This document shows positions 6,994 through 11,381 of a DNA stretch of 11,381 bases, piece by piece. Source of the stretch: Pseudomonadota bacterium (GTDB lineage: Bacteria; Pseudomonadota; Alphaproteobacteria; Acetobacterales; Acetobacteraceae); assembly GCA_021828605.1 (NCBI GenBank), contig JAJZEG010000347.1, forward strand, positions 1-11,381, written 5' to 3'. Both the position numbers and the translations under genes were made by a program. Numbering within the stretch: position 1 is the stretch's first letter; each line of letters begins with the position of its first letter. The notes beneath the pieces are model-generated. The model saw only the letters and a program-made list of their open reading frames with translations, did not search any database and was not told the origin of the DNA.

Positions 6994-7028
6994 AATTAGG
7001 TGAGTAAGTTTGAGCTGGTCAGGTCAAT

Positions 7029-7916
7029 TTACCCATCAAGGCCGAGGGCGCGGAGGCGGGCGGGTTCTTCGTCCCAGCCGGGGCGGTCTTTGACGTGGAG
7101 GAACAGATGGACGCGGCGTTCGAGCAGGCGTTCGAGTTCGGCGCGGGCTTTGGAGCCGATGGATTTGATCCGCGCACCGGACTGGCCGAGGATAATCATT
7201 TTATGGCCGGTGCGCGCGACATAGATGGTGACATCGACGCGCGCGGAACCATCCGGCTGGTCCTTGAAACTTTCGGTTTCGACCGAGGCGCCATAGGGGA
7301 TTTCTTCGCGGGTTTGCATGAAAATTTGTTCGCGCACGAGTTCGGCGGCGAGCATGCGGTCGGTCTGGTCGGTGAGTTCATCGGGCGGGTACAGGAACGG
7401 GCTTTCGGGCATGGCGCGGCCTAGGGCGTCGAGCCAATCATCGATGCCGTCGCGCTTGAGGGCGCTGATCATGAACACTTCATCAAAGCGGCCCAGTTTG
7501 CCGAGTTGGTCGATGAGCGGGAGAAGTTTGTCGCGGGGCAGCAGATCGATTTTATTGAGAATGAGCCAGCGCCGACGGCCGGTTTTGGCCAGGGCGGTGA
7601 GCGGTTCGGCGAGGTCATCGACGCGGGCGCGAAAGGCATCGACCAACATGCAAGCGAGATCAGCACCCGCGACGCTGTCCCAGGCTGATTGCACCATCGC
7701 GCGGTCGAGCCGACGCTTGGGGGCGAACAGGCCGGGCGTGTCGATCAGGACGATTTGCGCCTGATCCCGCATCACAATGCCGCTGACGCGAAACCGTGTG
7801 GTTTGCGCTTTGGGTGTGACAATCGACACTTTGGCGCCGACGGCCTGATTGAGCAAAGTGGATTTGCCGGCATTGGGGCGGCCGAGCAAGGCGACATAGC
7901 CGCAGCGTGTGGTCAT
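7029..7916 (-). CDS. era: GTPase Era
   Basis: Essential GTPase that binds the 3' end of 16S rRNA and aids small ribosomal subunit assembly. 295 residues, the normal length. The GTPase domain shows G1 GRPNAGKS (12-19), the G2 region QTTR (38-41), G3 DTPG (59-62), G4 NKID (121-124) and G5 SALK (151-154). The C-terminal KH domain carries IPYG (206-209), the GQSG loop (244-247) within GHKMIILGQSGARIKSIG, and RVHLFLHVKDRPGW near the end. All signature residues are present. It is the third gene of lepB-rnc-era. Its start is coupled to upstream translation through a tandem-duplicated junction rather than a strong Shine-Dalgarno site. No clear terminator follows the stop; the next gene on the strand is the AAA ATPase, where recO is common elsewhere. 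Confidence 0.98.
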   Translation of the reverse strand: MTTRCGYVALLGRPNAGKSTLLNQAVGAKVSIVTPKAQTTRFRVSGIVMRDQAQIVLIDTPGLFAPKRRLDRAMVQSAWDSVAGADLACMLVDAFRARVDDLAEPLTALAKTGRRRWLILNKIDLLPRDKLLPLIDQLGKLGRFDEVFMISALKRDGIDDWLDALGRAMPESPFLYPPDELTDQTDRMLAAELVREQIFMQTREEIPYGASVETESFKDQPDGSARVDVTIYVARTGHKMIILGQSGARIKSIGSKARAELERLLERRVHLFLHVKDRPGWDEEPARLRALGLDG

Positions 7917-7944
7917 GGTTGGGTGGTCATGGTTGGGTGGTCAT
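7913..7944 (-). repeat. 14-bp tandem duplication at the rnc/era junction, with a 5-codon mini-ORF
   Basis: On the minus strand ATGACCACCCAACC occurs twice in tandem (7944-7931 and 7930-7917), followed by a partial third copy ATGACCAC from 7916 that is the era start. Three ATGs are therefore 14 bases apart. The first is in the rnc frame and ends at TGA 7929-7927. That TGA overlaps the second ATG, which encodes MTTQP and stops at TGA 7915-7913; this in turn overlaps the era ATG at 7916. Removing one copy restores a direct ATGA overlap between rnc and era, so the duplication is probably recent. Confidence 0.75.
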
Positions 7945-8640
7945 GGGGGTGAGTTGCTCCAATAATAGGCGGGCGGCGGCTTGTTCGGCGGCGCGTTTGC
8001 TGCCGGCTTCGGCCTCGGCGGTGAAGTGGGCCACGGTGACGCGGACCCGGAATTTGGGGGCGTGCGAGGGGCCGGATTGGGCGATGATTTGATAATCGGG
8101 CAGGGTCGGCGCGCGGCTTAACGCGACTTCCTGCAAGGCGGTTTTGGCGTCTTTGGGCGGTTCGAACTGGGCCTGGGCTTCGATTCGGCTGGCGAAGCGG
8201 GCGCGAATGAAACGTTGGGCCGGGGCGAGCCCGCCATCGAGATAGAGCGCGCCGAGCAGGGCTTCGAGCGCATCGGCGAGGACCGAGGCGGTATGGCGCA
8301 CCCCGCGCCTGGTTTCGCCGGGCGAGACATCGAGCAAATCGGCGAGGTTAAGTTCATCGGCGATGGAAGCGAGGGCGGTGCGCGAGACCAGGGCAGCCAG
8401 ACGCGGGCCGAGGCGGCCTTCGCGCTCATCGGGGAAACGTTCGATCAGCCATTCGGCGATGACCAGGCCGAGCACGCGATCGCCGATGAATTCAAGCCGC
8501 TCATTCGAGGCAAACCCCCCTGCCCCGGCAGCCGAGCGATGGGTGAGCGCCTGGGTGAGATAATCCGGGTTGGCGAAATCATGCGCGAGCAAGGCGCTGG
8601 CGCGGCGGGCGCGCTCGGCGGGATGGCGGCTTTGGTTCAT
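7927..8640 (-). CDS. rnc: Ribonuclease III
   Basis: Double-stranded-RNA endonuclease that processes rRNA precursors and structured mRNAs. 237 residues. The catalytic domain carries the signature NERLEFIGD (46-54) with metal ligands E47, E50 and D54, and the second acidic pair D123 and E126 in SVLADALEALLGALYLDGG. The dsRNA-binding domain spans about 164-230, ending in GSKRAAEQAAARLLLEQL. The start ATG overlaps the lepB stop in a TCAT at 8637-8640, so the two are translationally coupled. The last five residues (MTTQP) are encoded by the first unit of the tandem repeat at the era junction and lie beyond the folded domain, so they are unlikely to matter for activity. Confidence 0.98.
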   Translation of the reverse strand: MNQSRHPAERARRASALLAHDFANPDYLTQALTHRSAAGAGGFASNERLEFIGDRVLGLVIAEWLIERFPDEREGRLGPRLAALVSRTALASIADELNLADLLDVSPGETRRGVRHTASVLADALEALLGALYLDGGLAPAQRFIRARFASRIEAQAQFEPPKDAKTALQEVALSRAPTLPDYQIIAQSGPSHAPKFRVRVTVAHFTAEAEAGSKRAAEQAAARLLLEQLTPMTTQP

Positions 8641-9440
8641 TTCACGATGGTGAGGAAGCGACCCCAGCGAATATCGGTGGGCCAGAACCAGAATTGCCAG
8701 AACGGATGGTTGAGACGGATCGAGAGCATGATGATCCGACCGCGGCCGACGACATTGGCGAGCGGGACATAGCCGACGGCATTGAGGAAGCGGGAATCTT
8801 CGCTGAAATCGCGGTTATCGCCCATCATGAACAGATGGCCGGGGGGGACGGTATAAAGCGGGGTGTTGTTGGCGAAGCCCTGATTGGTGGCCTTCAAAAT
8901 GACGTGATTAACCCCATCCGGCAGATGTTCGATATATTTACGCACCTCAATGGGCACCGATTCGCCGGAATCGATCGGGGTTTCCAGATAATGGCCGTCG
9001 CGGGTGCGCGGGACTTCGGTGCCGTTAATATAGAGTTGGCCGTCGGTGACTTGCACCGTGTCGCCGGGCAGGCCGATCACGCGTTTGATGTAATCGACGC
9101 TGGGATCGCGCGGCAAGGCGAACACCACGACCTGGCCCATTTTCGGGACTGAGCCGAAGATGCGGCCTTTGAAGGCGGGTTCGCCGAACGGGAAGGACCA
9201 GCGCGAATAGCCGTAATTATATTTGGTCACCAGCACGAAATCGCCGGCGAGCAAAGTCGGGGTGAGGCTACCCGAGGGGATGAAAAACGGCTCGGCGATC
9301 AGCGAGCGCAGCCCGACCGCGATGATCACCACGTAGAGAATGGTAAGCAGGGTTTCGGCGACGACACCGCGACCGACCGGGGCGGCACTCGGATTGGTGG
9401 GTGCGGGGGATTTTTGGGTGCGCGGTTTTGGTGGGGTCAT
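8637..9440 (-). CDS. lepB: Signal peptidase I
   Basis: Membrane-anchored serine protease that removes signal peptides from exported proteins. 267 residues. A proline-rich cytoplasmic N-terminus (1-22) is followed by one membrane segment (about 27-45, VVAETLLTILYVVIIAVGL). The catalytic serine is S58 in IPSGSLTPTL and the general base is K119 in DYIKRVIGLPGD; the third family box MGDNRDFSEDSR (206-217) is complete. The residue after the catalytic serine is Leu instead of the usual Met, a mild substitution. Gene order lepB-rnc-era is standard for proteobacteria. No good Shine-Dalgarno sequence lies just before the ATG; the nearest GGGAG is about 18 bases away. A large hairpin lies further upstream. 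Confidence 0.97.
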   Translation of the reverse strand: MTPPKPRTQKSPAPTNPSAAPVGRGVVAETLLTILYVVIIAVGLRSLIAEPFFIPSGSLTPTLLAGDFVLVTKYNYGYSRWSFPFGEPAFKGRIFGSVPKMGQVVVFALPRDPSVDYIKRVIGLPGDTVQVTDGQLYINGTEVPRTRDGHYLETPIDSGESVPIEVRKYIEHLPDGVNHVILKATNQGFANNTPLYTVPPGHLFMMGDNRDFSEDSRFLNAVGYVPLANVVGRGRIIMLSIRLNHPFWQFWFWPTDIRWGRFLTIVK

Positions 9441-9503
9441 GGTGATCTGCTTTCGGATTCTCCCGCATCAAGCCCGCACGCGGGTTGCTGTCAAGAATTG
9501 GCG

Positions 9504-9555
9504 TCGTGTCCCGAACCTGAAATCGCTCGGATTTCAGGTTCAACGGTGGACACGA
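9504..9555. repeat. Long inverted repeat between lepB and the carboxypeptidase gene
   Basis: A perfect 12-bp inverted repeat (GAACCTGAAATC at 9513-9524, GATTTCAGGTTC at 9530-9541) with a 5-base loop is enclosed by a second 8-bp pair (TCGTGTCC at 9504-9511, GGACACGA at 9548-9555). The whole folds into a 52-base hairpin with an internal loop. No T tract follows on either strand, so it does not look like an intrinsic terminator. It would be in the 5' leader of lepB if that transcript starts at or beyond the AT island at 9556-9568. Confidence 0.6.
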
Positions 9556-9566
9556 GAAAATATAAT
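9539..9566 (+). promoter_or_regulatory. Possible promoter of the carboxypeptidase gene
   Basis: A perfect TATAAT (9561-9566) lies in an AT island within an otherwise GC-rich gap. The best -35 is TTCAAC (9539-9544, 3 of 6 matches, 16-bp spacer), overlapping the 3' arm of the inverted repeat. Transcription would begin near 9573, giving a leader of about 120 bases. The weak -35 keeps confidence low. Confidence 0.35.
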
Positions 9567-9694
9567 AAGGTTGGGTCGGGGTGGGGTGGTTGATCACAGT
9601 AAAGTAATTTTGCCTTGGTTGGTGGCGTTCTGGCGTCGTTTGGTGTTTTGAGGCAGAGACAGTCTATTGCTTGGCCGCCATGATGAGGATGACG

Positions 9695-10972
9695 ATGATG
9701 AAAATTGCCGCCCGCTTTGCTTTCGGTTCCGTGATCACTGCCGCGCTGCTGGCCGGGGCGGCGCCTGGTTTTGGCTATGCGCATGCTGTGGTGCATCGCG
9801 CTGGTGCGCAGAAAACGGGTGCGAAACAGGCGGGTGCGCAAAAGGCGGGCAAGCTGGTGCCGGCTTTGCCGGTCGGGCCGCCGCCGGTAGCGCCTTTGGC
9901 GTTTGCCAACACGCCCGCCCCGCCGGAATTGGCGAATAGCCCGAGCTATATTTTGATCGATGATCAGACTGGTGCGGTGATTGCGGCGAAATCGCCCAAT
10001 ACGCCCTGGCCGCCGGCGAGCCTGACCAAGTTGATGACCGCGTATTTGACCTATCAGGCGATGGCGCATGGGACGATTAAGCTTGATCAGAAAGTGCCGG
10101 TGAGTGCGACCGCGTGGCATACGGGTGGGTCACGGATGTTTATTTCACCGAGCATGCATCCGACGATTGATCAGCTGTTACATGGGCTGATTATTGATTC
10201 CGGGAATGATGCGGCGGTGGCGCTCGCGCAGGGTGTGGCGGGGAATCGCTCGGCGTTTGTCGGGCTGATGAACCATGCGGCGGCGCAGCTGCATATGACC
10301 GGCACGCATTATACCAATGTCGATGGGCTGCCGAACCCGCAACTGCATACCACGGCGACCGATTTGGGGATTTTGTCACGGGCGATTATTGCCAAATATC
10401 CGCAGTTTTTGCAGATTTCCAAGGAAAAACACTTCACGTTCGATAAAATTCGCCAGCGCAGCTGGAATCCGGTGTTGTTTGCCGACAAGACCGTGGATGG
10501 GTTGAAAACCGGGCGCACCAAGGCGGCGGGGCGGTGCATCGATGCGACGGCGGTGCGCAATGGTCGGCGGTTGATTGCGGTGGTGCTTGGCGGCCCGAGC
10601 TTCAAAGCGAGCACTAAGGATATCGAGGCGTTACTTGATTATGGCTATCAGTTTTATGCCAATCAGACCGTGAGCCAGGCGGGCAAGGTGCTGATGACGG
10701 CGACGGCGCCGAAGCTTGATCCGGCGAGCGTGCCGGTGGGGGCGGGGCAGTCATTGGTGATGACCTTGCCGGTGGGCGCGCAATCGGTGTTGAAAACCGC
10801 CGTGGCGCTGAATGCGCCGTTGACCCAGGCGGTTGCCAAAGGGGCGGTTGTCGGCACGGTGACGATTAGTGCCAATGGTAAGGTGATTGCGACCGAGCCC
10901 GCCGTGGCGTTGGCGGGGGCGAAACGCGCTGGGTTTTTCACTTTGTTGATGCGGCGTGTTCATCATTTGTAA
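9695..10972 (+). CDS. D-alanyl-D-alanine carboxypeptidase (peptidase S11)
   Basis: Periplasmic penicillin-binding protein of the PBP5/6 class, which removes the terminal D-Ala from peptidoglycan pentapeptides. 425 residues from this start. A signal peptide with basic start (MMKIAAR), hydrophobic core and AHA cleavage site after about residue 31 is followed by a low-complexity linker with repeated AGAQK units. The active-site motifs are S109LTK112, S169GN171 and K271TG273. The C-terminal part (about 315-405) fits the PBP5 C domain, and the final FFTLLMRRVHHL could be an amphipathic membrane anchor. Several ATGs lie at 9680-9698; GAGGA at 9685-9689 favours 9695 or 9698, which also give the most normal signal peptide. 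It is transcribed away from lepB and appears to be a single-gene unit. It may correspond to dacA, dacC or dacF; the exact name is not decidable here. Confidence 0.95.
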   Translation: MMKIAARFAFGSVITAALLAGAAPGFGYAHAVVHRAGAQKTGAKQAGAQKAGKLVPALPVGPPPVAPLAFANTPAPPELANSPSYILIDDQTGAVIAAKSPNTPWPPASLTKLMTAYLTYQAMAHGTIKLDQKVPVSATAWHTGGSRMFISPSMHPTIDQLLHGLIIDSGNDAAVALAQGVAGNRSAFVGLMNHAAAQLHMTGTHYTNVDGLPNPQLHTTATDLGILSRAIIAKYPQFLQISKEKHFTFDKIRQRSWNPVLFADKTVDGLKTGRTKAAGRCIDATAVRNGRRLIAVVLGGPSFKASTKDIEALLDYGYQFYANQTVSQAGKVLMTATAPKLDPASVPVGAGQSLVMTLPVGAQSVLKTAVALNAPLTQAVAKGAVVGTVTISANGKVIATEPAVALAGAKRAGFFTLLMRRVHHL

Positions 10973-10997
10973 AGATTTGATGGGTATAGAAGGGGTC

Positions 10998-11058
10998 GGG
11001 CCAGAGGATTTGAGGGCGGCCAACCTCAGAGCTTAAGGCTCAAAACCCGGTATGGCCT
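10998..11058 (+). other. Structured stretch, first part of the EF-G leader
   Basis: Nested pairings GGGCCA (10998-11003) with TGGCCT (11053-11058) and TTTGAG (11009-11014) with CTCAAA (11039-11044) suggest a folded RNA arm in the gap between the carboxypeptidase and EF-G genes. The first pairing includes one G-U pair. No known riboswitch consensus was recognised. Confidence 0.3.
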
Positions 11059-11061
11059 GCT

Positions 11062-11133
11062 TGCCAATCGGGGCGGGGCGTCGCATAAGCGGGCCGACGG
11101 TTGGCATGGTGCCAACCACTCGGGTGCGACGCC
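11062..11133 (+). promoter_or_regulatory. Candidate attenuator-like RNA switch upstream of EF-G
   Basis: A composite hairpin spans 11077-11133 with three nested perfect stems: GGCGTCGCA/TGCGACGCC (9 bp), CCGA/TCGG (4 bp) and GGTTGGCA/TGCCAACC (8 bp, 3-base loop). The segment CCGA plus TTGGCA (11094-11106) can instead pair with TGCCAATCGG at 11062-11071 (10 bp with a 3-base bulge), so two mutually exclusive folds exist. No U tract follows, so premature termination by an intrinsic terminator is not indicated. The element ends 88 bases before the EF-G start. Confidence 0.45.
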
Positions 11134-11221
11134 GGTGGATTTGCTGGTGAGCGCGCCTGTTTTGTTATGCCCGTGGTGACATTCATCCGGGTGATAAACC
11201 GTTGATCCTGGAGTTACCCGC

Positions 11222-11381
11222 ATGTCCGGCACGTCGCTCGACAAGATTCGCAACATTGGCATCACCGCGCATATCGACGCGGGCAAGACCACCACGACCG
11301 AGCGGATCCTGTATTATACAGGCGTGTCGCACCGGATTGGTGAGGTGCATGATGGTAACACCACCACCGATTACATGGATC
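11222..11381 (+). CDS. Elongation factor G, N-terminal part (probable paralogue)
   Basis: The 5' end of a translational GTPase of the EF-G family, cut by the window after 53 codons. [21 protein letters not shown] (from R10) contains the P loop AHIDAGKT (16-23), followed by [15 protein letters not shown], the usual EF-G run into switch I. The start ATG is supported by GGAG at 11210-11213 with an 8-base spacer. Housekeeping fusA normally lies behind rpsG in the str operon; here the upstream gene is a carboxypeptidase. Residues 46-53 read NTTTDYMD where housekeeping EF-G usually has a TMDWM-type sequence, so this may be a second EF-G (for example a ribosome-recycling or specialised type). Too little is present to decide. 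Confidence 0.93.
   Translation, partial: MSGTSLDKIRNIGITAHIDAGKTTTTERILYYTGVSHRIGEVHDGNTTTDYMD

Noticed and set aside
9489..9494. Perfect TTGACA on the minus strand upstream of lepB
   Set aside because: No acceptable -10 hexamer lies 16-18 bases downstream (TTGATG is the sequence there), so it is not called as a promoter.
10973..11221. tRNA, SRP RNA or a known riboswitch in the EF-G leader
   Set aside because: No T-loop or other tRNA signature, no SRP tetraloop region and no known riboswitch core motif could be matched by eye.
10663..11295. Minus-strand frames across the end of the carboxypeptidase gene and the start of EF-G
   Set aside because: They overlap well-supported coding sequence or the structured leader, lack ribosome binding sites and have no recognisable domains.

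Overview
The window looks like chromosome from an acidophilic or acetic-acid type alphaproteobacterium, most likely Acetobacteraceae (Acidocella/Acidiphilium-like). The grounds are the high-GC, NNG-rich codon use, an OprB-type carbohydrate porin tail with the APLAGRDHDQAG signature and an ITF terminus, and the alphaproteobacterial lepB-rnc-era order. The family placement is inference from remembered homologues; no search was run.

Left part, plus strand: the C-terminal end of an OprB-like porin (1-319), with a one-base frameshift visible near position 16. After an AT-rich gap comes a family 2-type glycosyltransferase (568-1479). Convergent to it on the minus strand is a regulatory module read right to left: an OmpR-type response regulator (4344-3688), a QseC-like sensor kinase overlapping it by four bases (3691-2369), and a four-repeat DUF347 membrane protein (2278-1505). 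A direct repeat with 11-bp period overlaps the kinase stop codon just upstream of the DUF347 gene and is a plausible regulator binding site.

Middle part, minus strand: a AAA-type ATPase with a C-terminal winged helix (6895-5732, TTG start) and a class II Fic/DUF4172 protein with its own C-terminal winged helix (5600-4473). They sit directly downstream of lepB-rnc-era, where recO is common in related genomes, and look like an accessory cassette. The fic promoter is covered by a near-perfect 12-7-12 palindrome, with a second copy upstream and an extra half-site at the start codon; this suggests autoregulation. The ATPase promoter region carries three exact 8-bp repeats spaced 10 bp.

Right part: lepB (9440-8637), rnc (8640-7927) and era (7916-7029) form a tightly coupled minus-strand operon for protein secretion, dsRNA processing and ribosome assembly. 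The rnc/era junction carries a 14-bp tandem duplication that creates a five-codon mini-ORF chained by ATGA overlaps. Divergent from lepB is a D-Ala-D-Ala carboxypeptidase (9695-10972) for peptidoglycan trimming. After it, a highly structured 250-base leader precedes the 5' end of an elongation factor G gene (11222 to the window end). That gene is not in a str-operon context and has an unusual switch I sequence, so it is probably an EF-G paralogue. No rRNA, tRNA, transposase or CRISPR array was seen.
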